A DNA stretch of 64,000 nt, taken from Acinetobacter shaoyimingii (lineage in GTDB: Bacteria; Pseudomonadota; Gammaproteobacteria; Pseudomonadales; Moraxellaceae). A program made the translations under genes and the position numbers. Location of the stretch: the NCBI RefSeq assembly GCF_011578045.1, contig NZ_CP049801.1, positions 1 to 64,000 on the forward strand, in the 5' to 3' direction. The notes under the pieces were generated by a model. It worked only from the letters and a program-made list of their open reading frames with translations, was not told where the DNA came from and did not search any database. This document shows, in pieces, positions 26,833-40,472 of the stretch (positions within the stretch are counted from its first letter, which is position 1; every line of letters begins with the position of its first letter).

Positions 26833-27288
26833 TTTAAATTCAAATAATAAGAAAATGAATTTAAATATTGAGCTTTGAATTTAAAGTGAATCATCAGAAT
26901 GAATTCAAAAAAATCACAAAGCGACTTATGAATTCAAAACAATGAATTTAAATTTAAAACTTTAGATGTTTTGAATTTAAAAGTTGAAGTTTTAAATTCA
27001 TAGTTATGTGATTGATTAAACTTATCCACATGTGAAAATGCAAATACAATCATGTTTTGAATTTAAAGTTCTTAATTTAAATTTAAAATAAATTTCTTTT
27101 GAATTTAAAACTGAATGCTACTCATCTTGTGGATATCTATACTGTGGATAAGTATTTAAATTTAAATCGCCCTAAATGAATTTAACTGTTTTAAATTTAA
27201 AATTTTAAGAGAATGAATTTAAAGTTACGTTTCAATGCTTTTCTTTCTGCACCAAAATGATATGTTGAAAGCATAATTTGAATTTAAA
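26833..27288. repeat. GAATTTAAA repeat cluster with DnaA boxes
   Basis: Ten exact copies of GAATTTAAA or its complement start at 26833, 26857, 26877, 26944, 26973, 26991, 27059, 27101, 27215 and 27280. Near copies lie between them (GAATTCAAA at 26901 and 26930, GAATTTAAC at 27178, several AAATTTAAA). Perfect DnaA boxes lie at 27022-27030 and 27143-27151, with TGTGGATAT at 27128-27136. No gene is visible in 26675-27305. The same nonamer plus DnaA boxes occurs in the dnaA-rpmH spacer. Role unknown; a DnaA-binding or origin-related locus is possible. Confidence 0.8.
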
Positions 27289-27305
27289 AATACAAATGGA
27301 ACGTT

Positions 27306-28598
27306 ATGCGCCTTTTGCCGATTTTTTTGGGTACGCTGTTTTTGTCAATCTCGCAGGCTTATGCAGATTTGATCATTAATGGTAAATCTGTATCTGTGGA
27401 CTCTAGTTCACAAATGTATGCAGGTGAATCTGATTCATCACAAAACAATTTTCAAAGTTGTATCGCAAATTTACGCTCACAAGCAATTTCATCTGGTGTG
27501 AGTGCTGCAACATTTGACCGCTATACGCAAAATTTAGTTCCAGATTATTCAGTGATAGAAAAATTGAATTATCAACCGGAATTTACAACGCCTATTTGGG
27601 ATTATTTATCTGGATTAGTGGATGATGAGCGAGTCAATGTAGGACGCCAGAAATTGGCTCAACACAGTGAGGTTTTAAACCGTGTTGCACAATCCTATGG
27701 TGTTCCAGTCGAAACAGTGGTGGCGGTTTGGGGTGTTGAAAGTAATTTTGGTGACATTTCTGGAAAATATCCGTTATTACAGGCTTTAGGTACGTTGAGT
27801 TGCGAAGGGCGTCGTCAAAGTTATTTCCGTGGGGAATTCTTTGCCACGATGCGTATTTTACAACGTGGCGATTTACGCGAAGATCAATTAAAAGGCTCAT
27901 GGGCGGGTGCATTTGGTCATACTCAGTTTATGCCTTCAACTTATGAAGAACTGGCTGTTGACTTTGATGGGGATGGACGCCGAGATTTGGTTTCAAGTAC
28001 CACAGATGCCTTGGCTTCGACAGCAAACTTCTTAAAAAAACGTGGTTGGCAAACAGGTCAACCTTGGGGATTTGAAGTCGTTGTGCCTGAAGGAATGTAC
28101 ATACAGGGCGAAAGTCGCCGTAATAAAAAACCACTGAGTTATTGGGTGAGTCAAGGATTGACACGTGCTGATGGTTCACCGTTGATTCAAGGAGCGTTAT
28201 TTGAAACGTCTCAAGCAGGTTTAATGTCACCAGCTGGTGCTTCAGGTCCCAAATTTTTAGTCTTTAAAAATTTCGATGCTATATATAGTTACAATGCTGC
28301 TGAAAGTTATGCATTGGCGATTGCTCATTTATCTGACCGTTTACAAGGGCAGGGTTCAATAAGAGCTGCTTGGCCGACAGATGACCCTGGCACATCACGA
28401 GCTGAACGTCGTGAAATCCAAAACTTCTTATTAAAGCGTGGTTATGATATTGGTGAAGCAGATGGGTTAATTGGTGATAAAACTCGTCAAGCCATTCGCC
28501 AAGAACAAAACCGATTGGGTTTAAGTCCAACAGGGCGTGCAGGTCAAAAAATCTTACAAGCATTTCGTCAAGATAATGCGAGACAATTAATGCAATAA
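27306..28598 (+). CDS. Lytic murein transglycosylase (MltB family, with PG-binding domain)
   Basis: The enzyme cleaves the MurNAc-GlcNAc bond of peptidoglycan to give 1,6-anhydro products. The 430-residue protein has a Sec signal peptide (cleavage near QAYA-D, no lipobox, so periplasmic rather than lipid-anchored). The MltB-type catalytic domain has the active Glu145 in VWGVESNFGD, then SWAGAFGHTQFMPSTY and DFDGDGRRD. A C-terminal peptidoglycan-binding domain (about 365-425, FLLKRGYDIGEADGLIGDKT) completes it. The upstream spacer is the GAATTTAAA cluster, which must also hold its promoter. Confidence 0.92.
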   Translation: MRLLPIFLGTLFLSISQAYADLIINGKSVSVDSSSQMYAGESDSSQNNFQSCIANLRSQAISSGVSAATFDRYTQNLVPDYSVIEKLNYQPEFTTPIWDYLSGLVDDERVNVGRQKLAQHSEVLNRVAQSYGVPVETVVAVWGVESNFGDISGKYPLLQALGTLSCEGRRQSYFRGEFFATMRILQRGDLREDQLKGSWAGAFGHTQFMPSTYEELAVDFDGDGRRDLVSSTTDALASTANFLKKRGWQTGQPWGFEVVVPEGMYIQGESRRNKKPLSYWVSQGLTRADGSPLIQGALFETSQAGLMSPAGASGPKFLVFKNFDAIYSYNAAESYALAIAHLSDRLQGQGSIRAAWPTDDPGTSRAERREIQNFLLKRGYDIGEADGLIGDKTRQAIRQEQNRLGLSPTGRAGQKILQAFRQDNARQLMQ

Positions 28599-28658
28599 CG
28601 ACAAATCGTTGGGATGCTGATGATTTAAATTCAATTTTGAACATCTGTTCAAAAAATC

Positions 28659-28688
28659 CAAAAGGTCTGCTAAAGCAGACCTTTTGTT
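28659..28688 (+). terminator. Intrinsic terminator after the MltB-type gene
   Basis: The stem AAAAGGTCTGC / GCAGACCTTTT with a TAAA loop is followed by GTTT. Confidence 0.8.
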
Positions 28689-28770
28689 TATCTATATTTA
28701 TCTTTAACTAAGATGTCTTAACCTATGTAATAAAACCTATAACAGGATAGTTTAAGATTAATGACTCTAA

Positions 28771-29145
28771 TTAAGGTTCAGCGTGTTCAATTTTCACCGC
28801 TTCTAAAATGTCAAAAATCACGTGTGTGACATCTTGGCTTAAGTCGCGATCATTAAAAATTTCATACGCTGTAATGGTTATATCGGTATCACTTGGGAGC
28901 TGTTTTTGTTCTTCTGTAATTAAATCTTGAATCGGAAGTAGGGTTTGTTTGACTTGTAAATGAAGGATATCTTCATATTTGATGTATTCATCTTCCAGCT
29001 CAATCAGTTGTTTGTTAAAAAAAGGCTGAATGATAGAGAATAGATAAGGTTGGATTTCAACTATATCAAAAATTTCGATATCACGCGTTTGTTCGATCGT
29101 GCTGATATGATCATTTACTTCTAGAATAATATGATAATAACTCAC
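28771..29145 (-). CDS. Acidic hypothetical protein
   Basis: The 124-residue protein is strongly acidic and rich in Ile (MSYYHIILEVNDHISTIEQT...). It has no signal peptide, membrane helix or recognised motif. A probable alpha/beta soluble protein of unknown function. A good SD (GAGGAGATCAAGGTG region) precedes the ATG, and the composition matches neighbouring real genes. It lies between two unrelated genes with no clear operon. Confidence 0.6.
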   Translation of the reverse strand: MSYYHIILEVNDHISTIEQTRDIEIFDIVEIQPYLFSIIQPFFNKQLIELEDEYIKYEDILHLQVKQTLLPIQDLITEEQKQLPSDTDITITAYEIFNDRDLSQDVTHVIFDILEAVKIEHAEP

Positions 29146-29294
29146 CTTGATCTCCTCTTATCTACTTATACATCACAATAACATGATGATGAAAAAATTA
29201 AATTTTTAGCGTCTATCTATTGCTTAAGATACATGATTACTCATTAAAATTTTAGTTATAACTGAGTTAAATCGAATTTAATTTGTATGAAAGC

Positions 29295-30221
29295 TTATCT
29301 ACGACTGTTTAGAAGCTGTAAATCTGCGGGACGAAGAGAGAAATCATCTATATTCTGTTTTTCCATCATTGGATACATTAAAGAATAGGGATCATCGGTA
29401 TGCAGCATACCTAAGGCATGCCCCAATTCATGTGCCAATGTGAGTTTTAAATCATTGATTGAGTTGAATTCATAAATATTAATCTCTCGACCGTTAAAGA
29501 TACCCTTGTCAAATTGTCTAGGTTGGAATTGAGTATTAAAACGATCTACAGCATGGTTGATTTCATTTTTCATACTATTAATCATGTCAACTTGTTGATT
29601 GAGCTGAGCAACTCTTTCATTAAAGAAGTCAATTTGTGCCTGAATTTGAGCTTGTTCACTTCTTAATTGCTCTTTTTCATATTCAATTTGATTCATTGTG
29701 TTTTGGTTATAAGCTCGGTTATGTTGATTTAATGAATTGATCCATTGGTTATAAGTATCGACCTTGGTGGTGTAATTGACTCTGAGTCTTTCAATCTCTT
29801 GATGGTAATAATCTAACTGATCTCTTAATTCATCCAATTTCGCTCTTTCTTCTTTAATAGATTGTTTTGAATGTTCAATCTGTTCTAACTCGTTGCGCCT
29901 AGCTTCGGATTCAGATTGTCTTTCATCGTAAACAAGATTAATTGAAAGCTTCGCATTGGGATCATAAATAAAATATTGCTGATGAGTACCTAAATGCCAA
30001 ATGTCAGCTGCTTGCTGGGCAAGAGTAATGAGTTCAGATTTTGAAAGATTAAATCGAGGATCAATTTCTCCAATACGATAACGAACACGTGAATCGAAAG
30101 GATGTTGAATACGATCAGTAAGCGAATTGAATTTGAGTTGCGGGTAAATTTTGAGTTGAACAGCAAAATAACCGACAAATATGATCAAAACGAACAGTGT
30201 CGAAAAACGTAAATGACTCAT
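29295..30221 (-). CDS. Matrixin-like zinc metalloprotease with inserted coiled coil
   Basis: The 308-residue protein has an N-terminal membrane anchor (about 8-24). A strand/helix segment typical of matrixin-type proteases follows (YRIGEIDPRFNLSKSELITL, INLVYDERQ). A long charged coiled coil spans about 105-230, and then comes the catalytic end: HELGHALGMLH (264-274) with a Met-turn-like LMYPM (281-285). The HExxHxxGxxH motif binds zinc and is intact. The coiled coil splits the protease fold, an unusual layout that suggests assembly or partner binding. It probably acts at the outer face of the inner membrane; substrate unknown. Confidence 0.8.
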   Translation of the reverse strand: MSHLRFSTLFVLIIFVGYFAVQLKIYPQLKFNSLTDRIQHPFDSRVRYRIGEIDPRFNLSKSELITLAQQAADIWHLGTHQQYFIYDPNAKLSINLVYDERQSESEARRNELEQIEHSKQSIKEERAKLDELRDQLDYYHQEIERLRVNYTTKVDTYNQWINSLNQHNRAYNQNTMNQIEYEKEQLRSEQAQIQAQIDFFNERVAQLNQQVDMINSMKNEINHAVDRFNTQFQPRQFDKGIFNGREINIYEFNSINDLKLTLAHELGHALGMLHTDDPYSLMYPMMEKQNIDDFSLRPADLQLLNSRR

Positions 30222-30477
30222 TCAATGATTTGAGCAGTAAATAATATGCATAGATTCTGCACCTTGCTAATAATTTGATCAATATATACAAGTGATTAAA
30301 GCTTAAATTTGAATATTTCAAAAAATAGGGTGTGGAACTTGAGTGGTTTTATTTGATGAACTACATTTAATTTTAAAAAACATTATGAAATTTGGCTAAA
30401 TAATGATTGAAAAGTAAAGTTTTTATTAAAAATAGAATAAAAAACCAACAGGCAGTGAAATTAAGTGAAATAAGGGG

Positions 30478-30505
30478 TTGCAAGAGTTTTTAAAGTGTAT
30501 AGAAT
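30478..30505 (+). promoter_or_regulatory. rRNA operon promoter
   Basis: TTGCAA (30478-30483) is followed after 16 bases by TAGAAT (30500-30505) and then GCACCCCA, a strong stable-RNA-type promoter about 270 bases before 16S. The rest of the 30222-30775 gap is AT-rich upstream DNA and the rRNA leader; I see no gene in it. Confidence 0.7.
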
Positions 30506-30775
30506 GCACCCCATACCGACGAGATAGACGGAAACGAACGAAGCACGAAGTGCTGAGTTGTTTGAGTTTATCGAAGTCCAGCTCTTAATACTGACGAAGT
30601 GTTAAGAAGATCATTAAGAGATTATGAAGAACAACTTGTGTGGATTTTTACTGGTTGATTGATCGAAATTATTTTCATTGATTGATGGTAGAAATTACTC
30701 GAAGTTTATTTGAGAAATTAATGTCAGAAAATTGATGAGCCAAGATTGGCGCCCTTTAAGGCGCTACGAAGTATT

Positions 30776-32313
<1,538 letters not shown>

Positions 32314-32374
32314 ACGAAAGATTGACGATTGGTAAGAATCCACAACAAGTTGTTCTTCATGAAGATGTATCTGA

Positions 32375-32451
<77 letters not shown>

Positions 32452-32525
32452 TTCTGACTAACGCAGTATGAAAGTACTGAGGCGAACAGAGCGTAAAGAT
32501 ATATCGAATCTATAGATGATAAGCT

Positions 32526-32601
32526 GGGGACTTAGCTTAGTTGGTAGAGCGCCTGCTTTGCACGCAGGAGGTCAGGAGTTCGACTCTCCTAGTCTCCACC
32601 A
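32526..32601 (+). tRNA. tRNA-Ala (TGC)
   Basis: The 76-base cloverleaf starts GGGGACTTAGCTTAG and has anticodon loop TTTGCAC (anticodon TGC), a TTCGACT arm and encoded CCA. The Ile-Ala pair is the standard spacer content. The remaining spacer to 33070 is processing and antitermination sequence with no gene. Confidence 0.97.
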
Positions 32602-33070
32602 GAGTTTCGAAATAACAAAGCAACGCTTTGTCGAAACGCAAGACAAGCAGCTACGCTGCGCGTAGTGTTTGATCATATAAGTACTGCTTTGCGCAGGCTT
32701 TAATCGAACGAAGTCGTAGATTATAGAATTTAATAAGAAGTTAGCGTAATATGCGCGTCTTGTTAACTTCTGTGATTTATCACAGTTGACCACGATCTGA
32801 CGAAGACGTGGTGAATCATTAACAGAATATATTTGAGTTGAAATAATTTGTTCAAACTCATACAAAAGCGGAAACGAAGTAACGCAAGTTATGGAGTTGA
32901 AGTGATTGAATGAGAACTAGCGAAATTAACTGAATCAAGCGTTTTGGTATATGAATCTAATTGAAGCTGTATAGTGCTTAAGTGCACAGACGCCAACTGT
33001 ATGATTGACTAAGAAATTGGTTGATCTGTTGCTTATCCTGCTTGTAGGGATGAACGACTGTTTGGGGTTG

Positions 33071-35966
<2,896 letters not shown>

Positions 35967-36147
35967 CAACACCCAAACAGTTGTTGTATAAAGCTCGATT
36001 GATTCGAAATCAAACTGATCAAACTTGATTTAGTTAAATAAACCGCTAAACTGAACGAATTAAACAAACTCAAGTATCTCTGTTAATCACTCATTTGGAA
36101 AAACACTTAGCATAAAGGTAAGACTAAGCGAGTATCCATAAACAGTT

Positions 36148-36263
36148 GTGCTGGCGACAATAGCAAGAGTGAACCACCTGATCCCTTCCCGAACTCAGAA
36201 GTGAAACCTCTTCGCGCTGATGGTAGTGTGGCGTTTGCCATGTGAGAGTAAGTCATCGCCAGC
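36148..36263 (+). rRNA. rrf: 5S ribosomal RNA
   Basis: About 115 bases with paired ends (GCTGGCGA / TCGCCAGC) and conserved CCGAACTCAGAAGTGAAAC and GATGGTAGTGTGG. It is the last gene of the rRNA operon. Ends are approximate. Confidence 0.95.
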
Positions 36264-36273
36264 TCATTATTCG

Positions 36274-36309
36274 AAATCCCCCTGACCATAAGGACAGGGG
36301 GATTTTTTT
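36274..36309 (+). terminator. rRNA operon terminator
   Basis: The strong stem AATCCCCCTG / CAGGGGGATT is followed by T7, just after 5S. Confidence 0.92.
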
Positions 36310-36435
36310 ATGAGCGAAAGTTAGGTCTAAAGCTTCAATCTAAATCCCTTACATTTTATAAAAAATATGGCGGTTCATTTCGGTTAGACTTTAAGCGAAA
36401 CTCATTAAAAATCTAAAAAACATGAGGAATTGCTT

Positions 36436-36846
36436 ATGTCATGGAGGGTCGTTGCAACGTATTCATTCCCATATGAAGCTCAGATTGCGAAAGCGCGTCT
36501 AGATTCTGTTGGTATTCCATCTCAGATAGAAAATGAACATACCATTAACATGAACTGGATGTATTCAAATGCACTAGGTGGGGTCAGAATTGCAGTGCCT
36601 TTATCCTATATTGATGATGCAATATTCTTATTGGAAAGCGATTTTAGCCAAGATTTAAAAGAACAACTTCAATTCACAGATCCTTTGTGTCCAAAATGCC
36701 AGAGTTTAAATATTGAGCCTTATACAGAAGGTAAAAGAGCTGCCTTTTTAGTTTTTACACTATTGGGATTTCCTTTATATCATTATAAACATGGCTATCT
36801 ATGTCAAAATTGCGGTCATTTTTTCACATATTGTGATGATGTATAA
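36436..36846 (+). CDS. DUF2007 domain protein with C-terminal zinc ribbon
   Basis: The 136-residue protein has an N-terminal DUF2007 domain (about 3-75: VVATYSFPYEAQIAKARLDSVGIPS, then GGVRIAVP). It ends with two CxxC pairs (CPKC and CQNC) separated by a short hydrophobic stretch (FLVFTLLGFPLY), consistent with a zinc ribbon near the membrane. DUF2007 resembles a signal-transducing PII-like fold, but its ligand is unknown. The ATG at 36436 follows GAGGAAT. The AAA ATPase gene starts 13 bases downstream, so the two are probably co-transcribed. Confidence 0.8.
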   Translation: MSWRVVATYSFPYEAQIAKARLDSVGIPSQIENEHTINMNWMYSNALGGVRIAVPLSYIDDAIFLLESDFSQDLKEQLQFTDPLCPKCQSLNIEPYTEGKRAAFLVFTLLGFPLYHYKHGYLCQNCGHFFTYCDDV

Positions 36847-36859
36847 GTCGAGTGAATGA

Positions 36860-37582
36860 ATGAAGCATTTACCTTATGTGCGCTCGATTCAAATCAAGTC
36901 AGCTGAAAGCATAGATTGGTCGATCTATCCTTATAACATTCCGACAGTCAATGATATTGAAAAAATTGAATTTCATCCTAAAGTTACATTCTTCGTTGGT
37001 GAAAATGGCTCTGGAAAATCCACAATTTTAGAGGCATTGGCTTTGGCACTGGGTTTCTCTGAAGAGGGAGGGACTTTAAATGTGATGCTAAATTCAGCCA
37101 GTTCTGCATCGCCTTTACATGAATCATTAAGGCTGATAAAAAGTTTCAAAAAACCGAAAGATTATTATTTTCTTAGAGCTGAAAGTTTTTACAATGTTGG
37201 CACTTATATGAATGCGCTGAATTATTTGGTTGAATATGGGGGGAATATTCACGAACGCTCTCATGGTGAAGCATTTATTAAAGTATTAACCTCTAAGTTA
37301 AAGGGCAAAGGTTTGTATCTGATGGATGAACCAGAAGCGGCATTGTCTCCGAGTATGCAAGTGATGGCTTTATCTGCTATTCATCAACTCTGTGAAGATG
37401 ATTCTCAGATGATTATTGCCACGCATTCACCCATTTTATTGGCCTATCCCGAGGCTAAGATTTACCAATTTACAGATACGGGTATGAAAGAAGTGCGTTA
37501 TGAAGATACAGATCATTATCGAATAACCAAGGATTTTTTGAATTGTTATGAAAAACGAATTAAACAATTACTTGAAGAATAA
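36860..37582 (+). CDS. AAA family ATPase (SMC/ABC-type head)
   Basis: The 240-residue protein has an ABC/SMC-like ATPase fold: Walker A GENGSGKS (47-54), a signature-like SHGEAF (134-139), Walker B LYLMDEPE (152-159) and an H-loop IIATHSPIL. No coiled-coil arms and no nuclease or toxin domain are present. Such stand-alone ATPases (AAA_21-like) are common and poorly characterised; some act in defence with a partner. The only neighbour is the DUF2007/zinc-ribbon gene. Function is not assigned. Confidence 0.85.
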   Translation: MKHLPYVRSIQIKSAESIDWSIYPYNIPTVNDIEKIEFHPKVTFFVGENGSGKSTILEALALALGFSEEGGTLNVMLNSASSASPLHESLRLIKSFKKPKDYYFLRAESFYNVGTYMNALNYLVEYGGNIHERSHGEAFIKVLTSKLKGKGLYLMDEPEAALSPSMQVMALSAIHQLCEDDSQMIIATHSPILLAYPEAKIYQFTDTGMKEVRYEDTDHYRITKDFLNCYEKRIKQLLEE

Positions 37583-37602
37583 AATGATGAATAAATTGAT
37601 AT

Positions 37603-37635
37603 AAAAAAGCCCTTACATCCTGTAAGGGCTTTTTT
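37603..37635 (+). terminator. Intrinsic terminator after the AAA ATPase gene
   Basis: The perfect stem AAAAAAGCCCTTACA / TGTAAGGGCTTTTTT closes the two-gene unit. Confidence 0.9.
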
Positions 37636-37636
37636 A

Positions 37637-38020
37637 GTATTGGTGGTACGGTAGAACATCCTGTTTTACCTTGTTGATTTACTTTTTATATTGTTATTTA
37701 TTTTCATTTTCCATTTGGGGGTATTCAGGAAACTCCCTGTTTCCTATGAAGTAAGAATAGAGAATTTAAGGTTGCTGAACTATAGGTAAAAGTCACATTG
37801 TCATGTACGTTTAAGCCTACAAATTTTAAAAGAATGATTATGTGAAACAGTAGTGATTTGTTTTAAAAGCTGATTTTAAATCAGATAAATACAAGGATTT
37901 TCTATACTGTAGAAAGTAATGAAAGTTTGGTTACTTAAAAAGCATTTTAATCTGCTGTCTTCAACGTGCATGATATAAAGTAGATGAAAAGCGCTATCGA
38001 CCAAAACACGAGGATCATTT
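37637..38020. other. Gene-free spacer before the aldehyde dehydrogenase gene
   Basis: This 384-base AT-rich stretch shows no credible ORF or RNA gene. It should contain the promoter for the downstream gene; TATACT near 37902 is a possible -10 but unconvincing. Confidence 0.5.
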
Positions 38021-39469
38021 ATGGCAACTTCAGCACAACAAGAGATTCTAGAATTTCCCTTATATGTCGCAAATAAGGCTGTAACTTCTGGACAATGGTT
38101 AGAAGTACATCATAAATATTCTGGTGAAGTTTATGCCAAAGTTGCTTTAGCAGATCAAGTTATTCTAGAAAAAGCGATTTCAGCATCAGTAAAAGCAGAA
38201 AAAGAAATGGCTGCACTGAAACCTTTTCAAAAGCAAAAAATATTATTACATTGCGTAAAACGTTTTAATGAAATGCGCGAAGAGCTAACCGATTTACTGA
38301 TTATAGAAGGTGGTAAACCGAGAACAGCTGCAGCTGCTGAAGTTGAGCGTTTGATCAATACTTTCCAAATTGCAGCGGATGCAGTGAGTCAATTAGATTC
38401 AGGGCGTTTAATTCCATTGGCAGTGACACAAGCCGCTTCGGCCTATCAAGGCATGATTAAACATGTACCTATCGGTGCTATTTCTTTAATCAGTCCATTC
38501 AATTTTCCACTGAATTTAACTGCACATAAAATTGCACCCGCCATTGCAGCAGGTTGTCCTTTTGTTTTGAAACCAGCCAGTTTAACGCCTATTTCCGCAC
38601 TTAAAATTGCTGAAGTTTTAGCAGAAACAGATTTGCCAAAAGGTGCATTTTCAATACTGCCTTGTCCACGCGATCTAGCGGATGTATTGGTTACAGATGA
38701 TCGTTTTAAATTGCTGAGTTTTACTGGGTCTGATGTGGTCGGCTGGGACATGAAAGCACGAGCAGGTCGTAAAAAAGTCACCTTAGAACTAGGTGGCAAC
38801 GCAGCAGTCATGATTGAACCAGATACCGAAATGAATGATGCATTGATCGATCGAATCATTGGTGGTGCATATGGGCATGCAGGACAAGTCTGTATTAGCG
38901 TACAACGTATTTTGGTACATGCAGACATTTACACAGAATTGAAAAAACGTTTGCTGACAAAAATTAAAAAACTCAGTGCTGCAGATCCCAATTTAGCGAG
39001 CACTTTAGTGGGTCCAATGATTAAAGAAGCTGAAGCAGTACGCTTAAAAAAATGGGTTGATAAAGCCCAGAAAAAAGGTGCAAAACTGCTTGCTGGTGGC
39101 ACGCTTAAAGGGGTTTTATTTGAACCAACGCTATTAGAAGGTGTCGATGAAAAGCTTGAAATTTATAAAGACGAAGCATTTGGCCCTGTTGCAGTGATTG
39201 AAAAATACAAAGACTTTGAAAAGGCGATTACTAAGATCAATGCCAGTCGTTTCGGTTTACAAGCAGGTATATATACGCAAAATCTGAATAAAATGCTATA
39301 TGCATGGGATCATTTGCATGTTGGCGGTGTGATTATCAATGATATTCCAAGCTTCCGTGTAGACAACATGCCTTATGGTGGTGTGAAGGATTCAGGTCTA
39401 GGACGAGAAGGTATTCAGTCTGCGATTCGTGATATGCAAGAAGAACGTTTATTGGTAATAAAACAGTAA
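38021..39469 (+). CDS. Aldehyde dehydrogenase family protein
   Basis: The 482-residue NAD(P)-dependent aldehyde dehydrogenase oxidises an aldehyde to an acid. It shows the oxyanion-hole Asn in SPFNFPLNL (Asn161), the cofactor-binding Lys in FVLKPAS, the general base Glu256 in LELGGN and the catalytic Cys291 in GQVCIS. Length is normal. The specific substrate is not clear; the sequence is nearest to the broad lactaldehyde/phosphonoacetaldehyde-type group, an inference from overall pattern. No pathway neighbours are present. Confidence 0.9.
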   Translation: MATSAQQEILEFPLYVANKAVTSGQWLEVHHKYSGEVYAKVALADQVILEKAISASVKAEKEMAALKPFQKQKILLHCVKRFNEMREELTDLLIIEGGKPRTAAAAEVERLINTFQIAADAVSQLDSGRLIPLAVTQAASAYQGMIKHVPIGAISLISPFNFPLNLTAHKIAPAIAAGCPFVLKPASLTPISALKIAEVLAETDLPKGAFSILPCPRDLADVLVTDDRFKLLSFTGSDVVGWDMKARAGRKKVTLELGGNAAVMIEPDTEMNDALIDRIIGGAYGHAGQVCISVQRILVHADIYTELKKRLLTKIKKLSAADPNLASTLVGPMIKEAEAVRLKKWVDKAQKKGAKLLAGGTLKGVLFEPTLLEGVDEKLEIYKDEAFGPVAVIEKYKDFEKAITKINASRFGLQAGIYTQNLNKMLYAWDHLHVGGVIINDIPSFRVDNMPYGGVKDSGLGREGIQSAIRDMQEERLLVIKQ

Positions 39470-39488
39470 AACTAATCGCCATGAAAAT

Positions 39489-39512
39489 ATGAAGGAGCTT
39501 CGGCTTCTTCAT
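39489..39512 (+). terminator. Hairpin with UUCG tetraloop
   Basis: ATGAAGGAGC-TTCG-GCTTCTTCAT forms a stable stem 20 bases past the aldehyde dehydrogenase stop, without a clear T-run. It could protect the 3' end or terminate weakly. Confidence 0.45.
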
Positions 39513-39560
39513 GTCCAATTGAAAGTTTAATACTTTAAAAAAATAAAAATGAGCATAACC

Positions 39561-40145
39561 ATGAAAAAATTATTTTTAAATCTCACATTTATTCTCTGCA
39601 TTGCAACCTATAGCCTTTCAGCTTGGGCATTTAAAACGGAGCAATTGGTGACTGATGCACGTTCACAAATTGGTCGGACTTTATATTATGATCCTGCCTA
39701 CACTTCACTAAAATATCCGATGGGCGATGTCCCAATCATTAAAGGCGTATGCACAGATGTGGTGGTTCGTGCATTACGTCATCAAGGTTTAGATTTACAG
39801 CAACTCATTCATGAAGACATGAAGCAAAACTTTAAAAAATACCCACAAAAATGGAGCTTAAAAGGTCCTGATAAAAATATCGATCATCGTCGTGTGCCGA
39901 ACATCATGACCTATTTTCAGCGCAAAGGTTATCTGGTGAAAGAAAAAAATTATTTGCCTGGGGATATCGTGACATGGGATCTGGGCAAAGGATTGGTGCA
40001 TATAGGAATTGTTTCTGACAAAAAGACCTTAATTTCGAAAACGCCTTTAATTATTCATAATATTGGTTTAGGTACACAGGAAAATGATATTTTGCATGAC
40101 TATAAAATCATTGGTCATTATCGATTAACCAATCAAGCCAAATAA
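39561..40145 (+). CDS. DUF1287 family secreted protein
   Basis: The 194-residue protein has a signal peptide (KKLFLNLTFILCIATYSLSAWA). A DUF1287 domain follows: QLVTDARSQIGRTLYYDPAYTSLKYPMGDVP, in part TLYYDPAYTSLKYPMGD; GVCTDVVVRALR; RRVPNIMTYF; LPGDIVTWDL; HIGIVSDKK. The GVCTDVV Cys and HIGIV His suggest an NlpC/P60-like cysteine hydrolase fold, but activity is not known. The second ATG is taken as start; one four codons upstream is equally possible. Confidence 0.82.
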   Translation: MKKLFLNLTFILCIATYSLSAWAFKTEQLVTDARSQIGRTLYYDPAYTSLKYPMGDVPIIKGVCTDVVVRALRHQGLDLQQLIHEDMKQNFKKYPQKWSLKGPDKNIDHRRVPNIMTYFQRKGYLVKEKNYLPGDIVTWDLGKGLVHIGIVSDKKTLISKTPLIIHNIGLGTQENDILHDYKIIGHYRLTNQAK

Positions 40146-40472
40146 GTGAAAAACATGCGAAGCATTATAAATTGAATAGAAAAACAGTGAGTTAAAATTT
40201 TATTTTGTAAAATAAAAAATGACCGAATTATATTCTGCAAAGACCTGAAATAAATTACAGAAAAAGCCTGAGAAAAACGGTATTGTTGCAAGATTAAGCT
40301 ATGATCAAAATTCAGCTTTACCAAGGATGGTTGAACAATTATCTGGTGCTGTATGGTGTAAAAATTGCAGGATTTTGATATTGCTCAGTAAGCATGATGA
40401 ATGTCACTGTACTTTGCATTCTAAAACGAAAATAAAAAGTGCAGTGAACATAAGGATAATTGAAGGTGTTCT
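40146..40472. other. Gene-free spacer
   Basis: This 327-base AT-rich stretch has no credible ORF, RNA or strong hairpin. It presumably holds the promoter of the NSS transporter operon. Confidence 0.5.

Noticed and set aside
26675..27305. AT-rich block as a promoter region only
   Set aside because: More than 600 bp with ten identical nonamers and DnaA boxes is far beyond what one promoter needs.
36860..37582. Known anti-phage defence system
   Set aside because: The ATPase has no adjacent nuclease, reverse transcriptase, toxin or other known effector. Assigning a defence type would be guesswork.
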